A stretch of DNA of 64,000 nucleotides, taken from assembly GCF_030848805.1 (NCBI RefSeq), contig NC_092361.1, positions 23,767,406 to 23,831,405 of the forward strand. Reading direction: 5' to 3'. This document shows, in pieces, positions 13,233-27,317 of the stretch. This DNA comes from Temnothorax longispinosus (lineage: Eukaryota > Arthropoda > Insecta > Hymenoptera > Formicidae). The translations under genes were made by a program, and so were the position numbers. The notes below the pieces were generated by a model, which worked only from the letters and a program-made list of their open reading frames with translations, was not told the origin of the DNA and did not search any database. Numbering within the stretch: position 1 is the stretch's first letter; every line of letters starts with the position of its first letter.

Positions 13233-15016
13233 AAAAATTGTTTGAAATTCTCCCGATATCGGGTTTTTTCTCTTTTTGCTCTAAAGACATTAATGAAATT
13301 ATGTGATTTGTTCGTAGATATATGCACTGGACCCATATTTTATAAAGTTTTTAAAACAAGAACACTTTTCATTAAAATAAATGTATCGAGAAGATATCCC
13401 TTTGCTAAGGCGAAGAATTATACACAAAATATTATTCGTGCCTAATATATATTATTTGACTACCAAGATCCAGTTCTCATAAAAAATGATGCGTTTTTCT
13501 CTAATTGAAAATATCTCTCGTTTGAGATAAAAAATTAGAAAAGTCTCTTGTTTATTCTAGTTCAACTCGTCTAGTCTCTATTCATAATTTACAGAAATTA
13601 TTCGTCAAGTTAGTAAAAGAACAATGTGCTGTCAAATTTTGAACGAGTATTTACTACTTGTTCAATAATGCATAATGCATAAATATAAATCTTTCAGCAG
13701 TGTAGACGTATCACATATATGTAATTATTACATGGTATAGGCATCAATACATCAATAATCACGAATGATTGTTTTTGTTATGATATTTGTAAAACTACAG
13801 AAATGAAAGAAATTGATGTAAAATTATTTTTAATTGATATATTTGTATTTCCTAAACAAAAAAAAATTTACGAAATTCTTATTGCGACTTATCTGATTCT
13901 CTAAAAGCTAGTTCGTATTTAATGCAAATGTCTAAAGATGCTTATACAGAACAGACAAAAACCGATTTGAAAAACTAAGATGTCTTCAGATTATTTATTT
14001 TTATCGAAATGTAATTAGAAATGTAATTTTAAATTGCGGAAAAAATCCGTGGGTCTCGTACGCACACATTTCATCTATCATTTCTACTTAATTAAATTTT
14101 GTTTGTTTAATTTCTTTCTGGTTCAGAATTAAATACAGTGTCCCCAAACGACGGAATTGAACTTTAGTCGATTATGTTGTGATATAGAACGTAAATATGA
14201 TGGAACAATTTATTGTCAAGATTAAAAAGCAATCAATGTTATGAGATAAATCATTTTTTATTTATTAAGATAAATAACGGAAAGATTACCGGTTAAACTT
14301 CTAATTCTTGTGTTGAATGGTTGCATTAATTTAATTTATTTAAAAAATGTAATGTCTTTTTCTTTCATCTTTAGTACCACATGAAAAGACCTATTCCCAT
14401 TGAATCCGCATTTAATCTCATTCCTTTCTTTCGTCCTTCTTAATAAAATAGAACACTTTTCGTCTAATATACAATTTAATCTTATTTAATTTAATCGCCA
14501 AAAAAAATATATTTCTATTCTTTGATACTACTCTGCTCCGCTTTTAAGAAAGGAAAGAAAAGAGAAAAGGCAACGAGAGAAAAGAAAGTACGATTTCCGG
14601 TAAAATACAGTATTTTTTAAATAATACTTATTTGCAACATTAAATATGCACAATATAGCTTAGGATTATTAATAGTTGGGTTTTGATTTGTAAGCATATA
14701 TGTTATATATCTTTATAATTCGCAATAAGATAAAAATCTAATAATAAGTTTATTAAAGATATAACGACCGCATACATACCTCGTAACAAGAATTAAAATT
14801 CAAAATTGCTTAATTACCATCTCCCGATGTATCGTCGAGAGTCTGATATGATCACAGATCATAAAACATGGATTGTTAAGATTGGACAAAAAACAATATT
14901 TTTACGTACTATAAGTACACAATAATCGAAACTTGTAAAAAGATTTGTCAGTTGTTTCGTGTGTCCGGCCGAACAGCTCTTTGATGATAAAGAAATTGAT
15001 GATCAATTTGTATTAC

Positions 15017-15060
<44 letters not shown>

Positions 15061-16660
15061 ATAAATCCTCTTATCTTCCCAGATATTATATGAGAGTGGA
15101 AAACTTCATTACCCTTTATTTAAATATTACAAATAAGAAATGGTATATAAGAAAAATTTAGAATAATATACCTTTTATATTTTGATATTTATCTCAAAAT
15201 TGTTTTAACTAGAATAAGTTCTATATACGTATATCGTTTTGCAAAAAGAAAAATAATGAATATAGAGAAACACATTTTAATGCATTTTAATATTTTAATA
15301 TTTTTAATAATGTCATTATTTGCCATTATCGAAAAATTTGCAGGAAATTATGTGCGTTAACGTCCTATTCTCTTCATTTGCGTTAATTGTAAGACTGGTG
15401 TTCAAATGCTAATAAATTCGTTTTAATTAAATTCGCAATTGCAATAATATCAAATTTATAATTTCTGCGTTAATTTAAAATTTTAAAATATGACAAAAAA
15501 TTGCTTTATATTCCAATTAATTACATAAATAAAAAAATTGAACTTGTTTAACTTATACATTACTATAATAAGGAAATTATTCATTTAATTTAGCAGGACA
15601 TAAATTCATTATGTCCCGTTGTAATGAATAAATGTTGGTAAAAAACAAAACAATTAGTGATATATTGTTCTTTTCGTCATTTTGTTCAATTTATTGATAT
15701 ATATGTGTATATCTTCCCAGATATTATATGAGAGTGGAAAATACACACACACACACACACACACACACGAATATTACCTGTCAACAATTACTTCGCAGTT
15801 GTACATGAACGAACAATAAAAACAAATTTATTGGCCTTTTATTCACCAGCTATAAGAGTTAATACACATAACTAGGCATTTGGATAAATAATAAATGTAA
15901 TTGTAGAGGCCTAATTCGTTATTACTCTGAGCTTTATAAATATATGGTGGTGCGTACACGTCAGGGCCATCGCGGATTAATCCTCACTAAAACATCACAC
16001 TCATATTCGTTGGAGTTAATCATTCGCGATTTAACGAACACACATTTAATTTGTTGATATACGCGTATCGGCAGAAACGTTTCAACTGTTTAAAGTTAGC
16101 GATAACAAATCGTCGATAAACGTCACACATACACACACACACACACACTCTCTCTCTCTCTCTCTCTCTCTCTTTTTCTCGCTTTGTAAAATAATTACAT
16201 ACAGATGGCATCAATTTGAAATAACATATTTATATATATAGTATCAAAATAAATAGTTTTAATGCCATCGGATTTGTTCCTGTGTCAATTGACTGCATCG
16301 ACTCAGTTATCACGAATGTTCTTGGACATACCGCAACGACGGATTTTGTACTTCTCCTCCATCGATCTATAATTACACATGTCGTACACATCAAGTATTA
16401 GTATCAACATCAACCGACGATTATTCCTTTTTGTCGATTTCATGTGGTTTGCATGGTACCGAAATGGCCGAGATGATTGTTGAAATGATGGAATCATGGA
16501 ACGCAGAATCGCGCAGAATTCATAATTTACGTAGTTTGTAAAGCTCACACGCACCACGTCCGCGTCCCAGTCGGTGAAGCAATCGGCGCTCAGTACTCGT
16601 AGATTATACATATTTATGGCAGGGATTGCTACAAAGCTTGTTTTCTCTCATAGCTGCTAA
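12990..16660. other. Convergent intergenic region, CAP and aralar 3' ends
   Basis: No gene is seen. The region holds (TA)n at about 13180-13228 and 15021-15059, (CA)n at 15742-15768, a compound (AC)n(TC)n at about 16124-16173, and an exact 32-base direct repeat (15072-15103 and 15710-15741). TTTATT at 15827-15832 is a possible minus-strand polyadenylation signal for aralar, about 840 bases past its stop codon. Confidence 0.6.
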
Positions 16661-16668
16661 TGATACTG

Positions 16669-19600
16669 TTACTTTCCGATAACAGCTTGGAACCTGGGTA
16701 GGCAAAGACCGAACTTGGTTTCTATACCCGTGAAGATGGGTAGAGCTACTTGGTAGCCACCTATATGATCAGGGTTCGTTGATCGAATTTCATCCGCGAC
16801 TCCCATGGTAGGCACCTTTTGTTCCGAGCCGGTAGGTCGGCTGTAAATAACATGAGCATCGTTACAGATTTGTAAATTAAAACGTAAATATTTTACAATA
16901 GTAAACGAATTTTGCTATTTTAGAAGTTTGTATCAGCGTATATAATTACTATAATTAGGCACGCTATCGATCTCCAGCCTAAATTTGCGTAGTAACGAAT
17001 TAAAAATTCTAATCGATTCCTCAAGTAAGTATATCAAGTATATACTTACGATCCTCCAAAATCGACCACAAACAGTCTTTGCAGCAATTCATACGTGAAG
17101 AGAGTGACACCAAACTGAGGTGACGATCTGAACACTCGAGCTGTAAGAATAGAAAAGTACGTATGTGATATTGGATATTGTATACATAGTTTTGAACGTG
17201 CATATCGCTTTATATTCTTTGTCCAAATAAAGATTTGGGACGTTTTGATGACAAGCATGTTGATATGATGGCTATTTTTCTTTTCAGATAAAAGATATTG
17301 TGTGTGATATTTCAAAAAGTGATAATAGTTACAAATCGTAATTATACAGTTTTAATTTCTGTCCATTTTATATCAAATGCAATTATATTTTTATTTATAG
17401 TGCGGTTAATTCTATGAGATTATATGTATCTATAAACAAAGATCAACCACAGTTGAGAAAATGCTAGTCAATAAAGAATTCAGAATTAAAGACTTAACGC
17501 TTAAAAAATAAAGCTTAAAAAATTACATATGCTATATTCACATGTTATTTTATATGATTTCGCGTACTTTTATAGATTAGAGACAAGAGAAAGATCAGAA
17601 GAACAAGATTGGCAATTGCCCTTTATCGAATAAATGTATATCAATATGTTGTAATTGAATAAATGTATGCTTAATGCAACGGATTATAATAAATCAATAA
17701 TTATAATTGTTATTAATGCAATTGCATAGATAAAATTTGTATCAATATATTTATGTTATGCAATTGCAATAATTTATAACACATTATAGCGTAATTCATT
17801 TATAGAATAGTATATCATACTATTTATGAAATTAATCTGTTGTGTGAATAAAAATTTCGACGATATCATTTTGTTTTCGTAAACATTTACTTTCTCTCGA
17901 AAGCGGCGTAAAATAAATGAAAAATAATTTATATTAGCTCTTTCCTGAGTCGAAAAAGTATTAACTTCATCAATATTAATATAACACTATATCACTACTA
18001 TTTTTGATAAAAATATGAAAATGTTGCAATATAAATCCGAAATATACTGTACATACATATCGTATGTCCTAAAAAAGTATATTTGCTTTATTGACATGCA
18101 CTTTTAAAGTTACAGCTAAAAAAATGCGTGAATATAAGATGATGTGAGACATGTTAGATTTAATAAACATTCCGAGCATAAGACAAAGAGTACCAAGAGT
18201 AAGTATATTTATTGCAGATTGGGAAAAACGAGAATAAAGACATAAATCATAAAGGAAGACGAAGAGAAGAATAAGTACTTACTGATAAGTAAATCGCCGG
18301 GTCATATGGGGGAGGAAATAAGGTTGAAAGATGCAGCAGGGTTGATCCCCCGCGCATGCAATCGACCAAAGCAAAACATATTACTAATGATACTTAAAAA
18401 ATTGGAACGAAAGAACCATGAGAATCTCTTTTCATTTTTACTCGATCCTTATACAATATAGTAATAAGTGGAATATAATCGATTCGATTACTTTGACGTT
18501 TGACAGAAAAATTTTCCTCTCGCGTAGTTTACTTAATTCTTTTGCAACAGTCATTTTACCGATAAAGTATGATATATTGGCGTTCGTAAATGTTTAAAAA
18601 ATTTCCCAATGTGCATGCAGAAAATATTAATTGTCTTGAGAGCCTTATTTGCATGAAAAACATAGTAAAAATGATATACCTGTCGCGCCTTTCCAAAATG
18701 CCCTAGCACCTTCTTCTCTGTAAATTTTCCTCGCGCAATCCAGCAGTCCGTTGTACGTAGTTTGACCTTCTCTAGCTACGACCTGGAATACGCGTGACAA
18801 CATAATCGTAAAATAATCGTATTTGGATGTACCGGTAATTAGAGTGAGAGGTGCACCTGCAATCTCGTTTTTATTACATCCGCAGGGGTGACCAGCGCTG
18901 CTGCAGGTACACCGGCGATCGCGCCAGAAACGAGGAGCGACAATGGCGTATTGTAACCCCCTTCGTCGGCCAATCGCGCTTTCGTGTGAGCATACATAGG
19001 GAAGTAAATTGCGCTAAACGGCACGTCTCGCAAAAAGCAAGCTCTAGCACCCTATGAGAAAATTGCAATTGCTGTCATCGGATGTCTTGTAAGGAAAGAC
19101 AATGGATGTATCGGTATCAAAATTATCATGATTACTCACTTTGTACAATCCAAAAAGACCTAATTCCTTGACGACGGTCCACGCCCTAACTTTTGACCCT
19201 GCTGCAATTTCGCCAGCTACTTGTAGCCGGATTTTTACTATCTCTAGAGGATTGGTAAATATGACCTGCGATCCTCCAGCCTACGGAAAAATCATGCTTG
19301 TTACAGACGTTCTTTGTTCGCTTTCGCCAATTGGCCAAGTGTGCGATAAGAATATATGCGACCACACATCTGACTAAATTACTGTATTATTTCATTATCA
19401 AAAAGTAGACAAAATTAATATGGTCTTTGTGTTTTATATTTGGTCCTGCTATATTTAATCTATTTTGCATTTTGTTGCATTTCTAAAATTCACACTTAGA
19501 TAAAATCACGTTTAAAAGCTTCAAGATACTAAGAGGACGAACGTATCGTACTTACACAGGCGCCAGACATAATTTCTCCATACAGCGGTAAATTTCCATT

Positions 19601-21614
19601 TTTATCCATAAACTTATCCCTGACAAAATCGTTAACTGTCAGTTTAATAGCCTTTTCCGGGGCTACTCCCATTAATTGAGGCACCAGGCCTCGATAAAGA
19701 CCGAAGAAACCTTCATGCCGGATCACCTGTCAAACGCAAAAGACCAGCTTCATGATTAACGATGCAGAGAGTGTTATACGGCGAGACTTTTCGATTCCAA
19801 CCTTTTTACAACAATCAAAACTATTTCTATACATCAGCTCGCCTATAAAAGATCCAGTCCTCTGATTCTGCATTCTTGTCTTCACCAAGTCGATAGGATA
19901 TACAGCGGTAGCACCAACAGCTAAAAAAGATATAATCTCTTTGTTTCTTCAATAAATTATTATTATTGTGATTACAAAATTCTAATCTTAAATAAATATT
20001 CGCCTTAAATAGCACTTATGAAAATATATATACTTTTCATATTTTAATTTTGAAGACACCAACGTCGAGCTGGACTCGGCATAAGGCTCTCATATATCTT
20101 CTTCTATGTACAGATATCTCTTTAATTAAAAGTATCTTTTATATTTATTGTATGATTCAGTATTCGCATTATATCAACATTTCACTTTGTAGTCTCGTTA
20201 AATATTTGCGTTAAATATTTAACAAATTTAAATTTTTGACGCCTAAATATTTCCTTAATGTGAAAATATTTGCAATCCTAAAGGACTGTAGAATCGAACA
20301 TTTCTCAATTTAAAAATATGTATTCAACAAACAAACGATACTACTTTCGCGATAATTTCTAGTTCCATACTTGTTTTATTTTGTTATAGCACGATAATAA
20401 TAATAATAATAATATGATAAAACGCTGTATCGAGGTTCAGCGTTACATATATCATATATATGTATATTTATATGATTATGCGAATAAAAGAATATTTTTA
20501 TATACAAACCTCCACCGATGGAACCAAGCACGAATCGGTATCCACTTTCGAGTATTTGTACAATAATACCACGTTCATCTGGACTCTGTAAAGTAATATT
20601 TTCTAAGTATCTAACATTTTCTCGAGCCTTCTGTAGATGGCCTATAATTCGCGTTTCGGATTACAAAATAAAATTCTATTAATAATTATATATATGCTGT
20701 TATTTTACATAGCTGATAATATGTATCAAAATATGCATTTACATGCGTATTTTAATATATTTTACATATCGCTCATTTGCCACAACAATGACCTAACTCA
20801 AAAATTGTCATTTTTTTAGTTGTTTGCAAAAGAATGGTAAGAATTTAATATACTGAAGACCTAATATATAGCTAGATACTGTTATTTTTCTACAATCAGT
20901 TATTACATCAAAATCACGCTTAAAAATACTATTACAAAATTTTAATAACTCAAAATATTTAAACTTATTTTTTTCAGGTTGCAGCAAAATTATAGATAAA
21001 ATTCTAAAATTTCTGAATTCTGACACGAATCATTGATCATCCATTTAAAGCAAGCTTTACATATCGTGCTCGAGAATATTTAACTGATGTTTCAAGTTTA
21101 AAGATTTTTTTCATTATACATACCGATACCGCTTTAATCGCAGCAACACGTTTTGTAATCTGCTTGAAATATTGCTCAGGTGTAATAGCCACGAGGTCAT
21201 TGTATACAATTTTCCTGAAATAAGGGACATTGCGAGCTCAATATATATATATCTATACATAAAACAAAGCTGTGGCTAAAAAGCATAAAAAAATGAAGAT
21301 ATATGAAGGGTATAAGTTAAACGAAAGAAGATATGGTGTCGATGACACTATCTGAAACAATACTAAATAGTCCTGCCAATACAATTCGTCATGTATCCTT
21401 AGATCGTATCTGTCTTAAAACAGGATAAAGAATTTGTTAGTATATAATGTTCATGGCGCGCAAATATTGGCGTATACCATCGTCCTAAGATAGATATTAA
21501 AGAAAGTAAGTGAGGATAAAAGTATTGTTGAGACAGACACACACACACACACAGGCGCGCGCGCGCACATATATATGTGCGTGTGTTGTCTGGCTTGTGC
21601 TCTCATACATATGA

Positions 21615-21651
<37 letters not shown>

Positions 21652-24496
21652 ATATATATTTATAGCACATGATGATCTGTAATACAAAGACGCACCCAAG
21701 CCGCGAATCTGCCTCGTCATCTTCCGTAGGTCTGATCCAGGCAGCGTAAACACGTAAATAAATGTTTTCAGTGTAGGAAATATGTCTCAATATTATTCAA
21801 ATATTAGAAATTAATATATAATTATGCATTGTAGGTATATAAGGCTATTAGGAATGAATCGCTAGAATTAGTGTCATTTTTCATTGCCAAGAACGAGACA
21901 TACTTGACATTTGGATGATGACGATGTGCTTGATGGTGCAACGATACTTTTACATAACTTGTTCTCTTTTTTGTCTTGTTGAGCAGCGTGGATTGCTTTT
22001 TAATCAATAAACCCTGAACATTTTGTTAGGATCAATGTGCTCAAAGCGATTGCTTTATTTCATATAATTTTCTTCCACTCAACCAACAAAAAGAAAAATA
22101 TTCTATTTTCGATTTCAATGTTGAATCGGTAATACTTACCCAGTTTGATGAAGTAAATCGCAAAGATAAAACAAGATATCTACTTCCAATGGGGTTATCT
22201 GGGACATCATTTGTGCAGAATAAAGAAATTCCTCTGACAAAAAAGTTAATGGTTAAATATTGACGATAAATTCTATCGATATCTATTTAATTAATGGAAA
22301 TCACTAAACATTGTGGTGTGATTGAAATTAATGTAAGAGCTGCTGATTAAACATGTTTACCACCCGTACTATATTGATTATATTATTAAACTCCAAAGAT
22401 TATTAATTTTTTTCGTGCAATTTTTTACACATTGACAGCAAAGAAAAAGAAAAAAACATATCTGTTTGCACATTTTTCTTTAAAATAGATTACCTTTGGT
22501 AACTTCTTGATACCTATGACCATTGGTCGCATTTAAGTAGATACGTTTAATAAGTTCCATATTGTTTAGAAGAGAATTGAATGCCATAAAGTATGGAAAA
22601 CTGACTTTCCGCCCACTTTGTCCGACACCAACTGCCTACGATATAAAAATAAAGTTCATTATGTAACACCATATGCGTTAAGCGTTGAAATATATTTTAA
22701 TACTACTTTATATTGAAATAATTGAAAAAAATTAATCTTATAATCTCATATAATTATTAATTTGCAATTAGCAAATATTTCAAGCACGTGTAATTTAAAT
22801 AATTTATTTATGTGTTCATTTTCACACAAATTTTGTGAATTGTGGTTATAAAGATTTAGTTGTAAAGTTATAAAGTCTTCTATTCCAGATAATACCTACA
22901 GCAATCAGATTATCCTTCACATCTTTTGTGAGTAGGTGACTCTTAATACTCAGCATAATGTCTTGAAAGTCTAACGCTGAAATAAAACCTGCGCCATCCT
23001 TATCAAATTTCTTAAAAGCTTCTATTGCATATTCTTCATGGAAGTCCTAAAAACAAAGTATTTTTAGCATAAAATCTTATCCCTAACCTGTTATTTACAT
23101 CACATGTTGCACACACATCACACAATCGGTTTCCTTAAAATTATCATCATTTTCTACATAAGGATGCACAAATTATTTTGTAATATATATGGAAAATATT
23201 TTGGAACAAAATAAACGTTACTTCACGAATCTTCAAGATATCTCAATCAAATTGCATATTATACCTCACTGTGAAAGACAAAATAAACATACGGCACCAT
23301 GTACATATTTCATAATCATTATCACTTGTTACGTCATACTTATTTCCTGGGCAAAAATAACAAACGAATCCGTAATCAAGAATAAAATACTCACATGCAA
23401 AAACTGACTAAACTCTGCATAGGTAATCAGTCTTTTCTTATCCTTTCCAAAGTAGAGTTTTATAAAACTACTGTCCATATGAAATGGCATTTTCTGATGC
23501 AGTACAGTTTTCCGCATCACCTCAGCGAACTCGTCTGCAGATTGGCGATAATATACAACCATATAAAGGGGGACATTTAGAAAAAAATTTAGGTAATTTA
23601 GAAAAAAAAAAACAATTTCTATATAATAGTTTTTACCAAATGCAACCATTCCATTTCCATTAGTATCAAAGAGTTGAAAAGCTGTTTTATATAGAGCATC
23701 TGGTACACAGAGAAGACCTTCAAATGCTTGAAATTCGGCAAATGATATAAGTCTGAAATAAAATCATGTCAATTATAAATATTTATTAATATTATCATCC
23801 ATTGTTAGAAGTGTTTGTTATAGGTATCATAAATTAGCTACAAGTCAAATTCTACACACACACACACACAAAGAAAAAAATTTTTTAAAGACTAATGGAA
23901 TATGTAAAAAAGAAATAGTATATTGTACAACTAGTGGGAAAAGTGATCGATTCTGAATGAGTGCGACCATCACACTCATTTGGGCTCGACCACTCTTCCC
24001 ACGAGTTGTTCATACTATTTTTCCTAACAAGAGCGAGAAACAGGCCGCTTTTCGCGCTTGTTTTACAATTTCATTTCTCCACTAGTTGAGAAATGGCTCC
24101 ATTTTTCAACTAGTAGAGAAATAGATCGTTTTGCTCACTCAAAACAAGCGCGAAAAGCGGCCCATTTCACGCTCGCGTTAGGAAAAATAATTTTACATAT
24201 ATTTGTATTTAATAATTAATATTTCAATGAGGTATTACAAACTATGTATGTACACACAATATAGTGTAGTATCTTTTTCAAATGTCCCGTCAGTATGTGA
24301 CTTACCCATCTTTGCTAGTGTCGACAATACCAGCAAGTAAATTGACAGAATCGGGATTATAATCGGCATCTGTGTAAAGGCCAAGATAACTGCGTACAAA
24401 ATCAGACGCAGTCATGAACCTCTCGCCATTCTTCTCTTGCGAAGCGTACTGTAAATTCACGAAAAAAGTATTGACTTACTACACATATATACAAAC

Positions 24497-24562
<66 letters not shown>

Positions 24563-26402
24563 ACAACAGATATTAATAATATAAACTTATAAAAATTAAA
24601 ACAATTATTTACTACAAGTAATTGAAAATAATCAAGAAATTGAATAAATTAATTCTATGCAGGTATTTTCAAGAGAAATTCAAAGAAATAAAAATATAAT
24701 ATATCTAATACAATAAATTATATTGCAAATATTGAGTTTTAAGATAACAATGTAAAATGTTGCAGATATACACGGAATTTTCAATAATTTTAATTTACTT
24801 TTTTAAAACTTGAATAATTTCTAACGACGGGATATATCTTCAGAAAAATAGCGCATAAACTGGTCGAGAGAAAAAGAAAAAAATATTTAATATTTCATCA
24901 AAGATAATGGTAAATTTTTTAAATTGTTTAAATATTTTTGTAAAAATCGCTAGAAACTTAAGCATATTCCTAATAACTTATTTTTTCGTTTAACAAGCAT
25001 TTTTCGTTTGTTTACCTGATTAAAAATTTCATGGAGGCGTTCAGTATTTGCACGCTTCAAGTACCCGGAACCCTGTAATATGACACACAAAAGATGAATG
25101 ATATATTCAATATTTATTGCATTTTATTGTTGCTTAAAAATATATATTTTTTAACCCTTTTGGTACACGGAGCGGCCGGGACGCGAACGGCCTTCCGATC
25201 TGCCGATATACGCGAGTCGGCCGGAGAGAGAAAAAACATTTAAAAAAATTTATTAACAGAAACATTTCAATTTAACATTTCCAGTTGCTCGGCTGCAGCG
25301 AGCGGTATAATGATTTTGTAATAACTCCACTTTGTAAGTAGAAAAATAGATGCGTATAAACGTATGAATAATGACTGACTCTCCGTACCGAAAGGGTTAT
25401 AATTAACACTGTATATCTCGAAAAATAGAGCAGTTAGCCCTATAATAAGACACGTATAATGATTTACGTAAGACGCTTGAGAATCTGTGGTATATAGGGA
25501 AAGATAATGAACGCCCAATGCAGTTGTGTCTGTTGTGTAAACGTCGCGCGTGCTTGCTAACGTAACGTGCTTGAAAACGATAACCTGTCTGGGCGCGAGG
25601 TCGACCGCCTTTTCCTCTTCCTTCTTGACGATTTGGAAATCAAGTTAAGGGTACGCAACGTCGACAGAAGAAACGAACAAAAGCGTTTGATATAAAAATC
25701 GTGATAGAGAGAAGAGAAAAGAATCGATTAGAGTCAGCACGCAAATTTAATACAATACGTTAGATCAATTACGATTGTTGACATAACGATCGCAAGAATG
25801 TTAGTTGTTTGACTAATCTCTTCAGTCTTATTGCTCATATAAGATCCACGCATGTTGGGTGATTAAAAAATAATCGTGACGTCAATTGACGATATTCCAA
25901 TTACACACAAAGCTCGTGTTCATTATTTCGAGATTAAGAATGCAAATTTACAGCCGAGAAGGAGCGTATTACACATATTTACTTGATTACTTGTACAGCT
26001 TGTACTTGAGAATTTCTTACAAATTTAAGACAAGGAAAAGATTATAAGAAACCTGTGTACAGAAACTATATAGTCTTTATTAATTTGATCTACATTTGAA
26101 TGCCTTTGTTGCCACTGTGATGACATGAAAAAATGAATAAAAAAGAAATTAAAATGTGAATCAAATTATTTTCTTACACACGTTTTTTCGTCCTGCAAGT
26201 AACAACGAAAATATTTTAGACGGCCAAGTTAGAAACATTCCGCGCGTAATAGAGATAACGCCTGAAAAAATTAAAACAGAAAGCTCGAAATGGGTCTTTT
26301 CCTCGCCTTATATTTAATTCGGCACTGTTCACATTACGTTTTAGATTCGAGATTACGGCTATTTTCTTTGTGCAAGTACACACGTACTCTCGTAGTCGGC
26401 AT
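16669..26402 (-). CDS. aralar1: Calcium-binding mitochondrial aspartate/glutamate carrier Aralar (SLC25A12/13)
   Basis: Seventeen exons on the minus strand: 26388-26402, 25016-25072, 24306-24448, 23637-23752, 23395-23534, 22900-23046, 22494-22635, 22140-22233, 21124-21214, 20510-20585, 19802-19920, 19556-19726, 19140-19280, 18857-19051, 18680-18782, 17050-17140, 16669-16840. All phases close, giving 670 aa (human paralogues 675-678). The N-terminal half carries EF-hand loops, two canonical (DTSKDGLISFAEF, DTNGNGMVAF) plus DKDGAGFISALDF. The C-terminal half has three carrier repeats with signatures PIDLVKTRMQ, PLEIVKIRLQ and PADVIKTRLQ. The protein swaps aspartate and glutamate across the inner mitochondrial membrane in the malate-aspartate shuttle and is stimulated by calcium from the intermembrane side. 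The 5-codon first exon (MPTTR, donor GTACGT) is the least certain part: it fits by phase and by N-terminal length against human citrin, but other first exons are possible. Confidence 0.93.
21536..21660. repeat. Compound CA/GC/TA microsatellite in aralar intron
   Basis: A run of (CA)n, then (GC)n, then (TA)n lies in the intron between the aralar exons at 21124-21214 and 22140-22233. Open frames crossing it encode only low-complexity repeats. Confidence 0.8.
23913..24191. mobile_element. Double fold-back (MITE-like) element in aralar intron
   Basis: Two long imperfect hairpins lie back to back in the intron between aralar exons 24306-24448 and 23637-23752. The first pairs about 23913-23946 with 23990-24020. 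The second pairs about 24015-24064 with 24140-24191, with a shared core such as CCGCTTTTCGCGCTTGTTTT on one arm and its complement on the other. A smaller palindrome around ACTAGTTGAG and CAACTAGTAG sits in the second loop. No transposase is present. I could not fix a target duplication, so the superfamily is open. Confidence 0.65.
24498..24557. repeat. (CA)n microsatellite in aralar intron
   Basis: About 30 CA units, nearly perfect, lie just upstream (in transcript terms) of the exon at 24306-24448. It is the longest CA run in the window. Confidence 0.9.
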
Positions 26403-26459
26403 GCTGCTATTGCTATTGCTATTGCCGTTGCTGTTATTATTGCTGTTCTAGTTGTTGTT

Positions 26460-26497
26460 ACTGCTGCTGCTGCTGCTGCTGCTGCTTCTGCTGCTGG
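26460..26497 (-). repeat. (CAG)n repeat in the presumed aralar 5' leader
   Basis: On the minus strand this is an interrupted CAG/CAA-type repeat lying about 60-95 bases upstream of the proposed aralar start codon at 26402. It produces a poly-alanine tract in a 173-codon open frame (26216-26737), which I regard as a by-product of the repeat because nothing joins it to the carrier in frame. Confidence 0.55.
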
Positions 26498-27281
26498 TGT
26501 TACTGTTACTGCTGTTGCTAAGCTAAACTGATAATTCCACTTGTTCGTTATCGACGATCGTCGGCCAGAGGCAGCAACATCGGGCGAAGTTACGTACAGC
26601 GGAAATGCTGCGTGCACCACACACTTGTTTGCTGCAGGTATCTCCAAAGTTTTAGCATGCGTAAGACGCACATGTGCCATGCAGAAACGACGAGTTACGA
26701 AAATGCGACTGTACTGAACGGTGCGATTGCCACACAAACGTCACGAGCGGTCACGAGGAGACCGAGTGTTAACTGCTGATACGGGAGAGAGAAGACGAAT
26801 ATCTCTATCCCCTCCTGCTCGTTAATTTCGTCTCTTTTGTCTCGCTCTCGCTTCTTGTTCTATTGCCGTGTTTGGCACCTCTTATTTTCATCAATAGGTT
26901 TTTCTTCTTGTGCATTTTATTTCTTATTTTTTATGTATTGATTCTAAAAGAATTGTGTAATATGCGTTATCTTTATATAAAAATGTGCGTGTAATCAATT
27001 GCACACGAATGATGCAGCTTATATCTTTGCTTATGTTATTAAAAATTTATGTGCGCTTCAGTGAGTACATTTTTATTGATTAAAATACATACATATTGCG
27101 CCAAATTTTGTGTACGAGTTTATTCTTTAAGTTACATTAAATAAATAAGTTAGATTAAAGAAGAAAAGACCTTGTACTTTTTTTATTTATTTTATTGTTT
27201 TATTATTTAGGGTATTTTACATAGAAGCATAATAAGTTCTGAGACCAGGCGGATTTTCATCGGGAGAATAGTCTCCTACAT

Positions 27282-27282
27282 C

Positions 27283-27317
<35 letters not shown>
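27282..27317. repeat. (TTA)n microsatellite
   Basis: About 12 perfect TTA/ATT units lie in the intergenic region upstream of aralar. Confidence 0.9.

Noticed and set aside
13155..13445. 96-codon frame past the CAP gene
   Set aside because: It begins in a TA repeat (IYIYIY) and has no recognisable content.
16303..16611. 102-codon minus-strand frame just past the aralar stop
   Set aside because: It lies in the presumed aralar 3' untranslated region. The carrier ends naturally at 16669 with the expected C-terminus.
18290..18360. GC-rich patch in an aralar intron as an alternative last exon
   Set aside because: No good acceptor is present that keeps the phase of the upstream exon, and the normal 3' exons are intact.
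21451..21790. Two ~100-codon minus-strand frames in an aralar intron
   Set aside because: They translate a compound microsatellite.
26216..26737. 173-codon minus-strand frame with poly-alanine
   Set aside because: The alanine tract comes from a CAG/CTG repeat, the frame has no domain, and no splice choice joins it in phase to the carrier. It fits a 5' leader.
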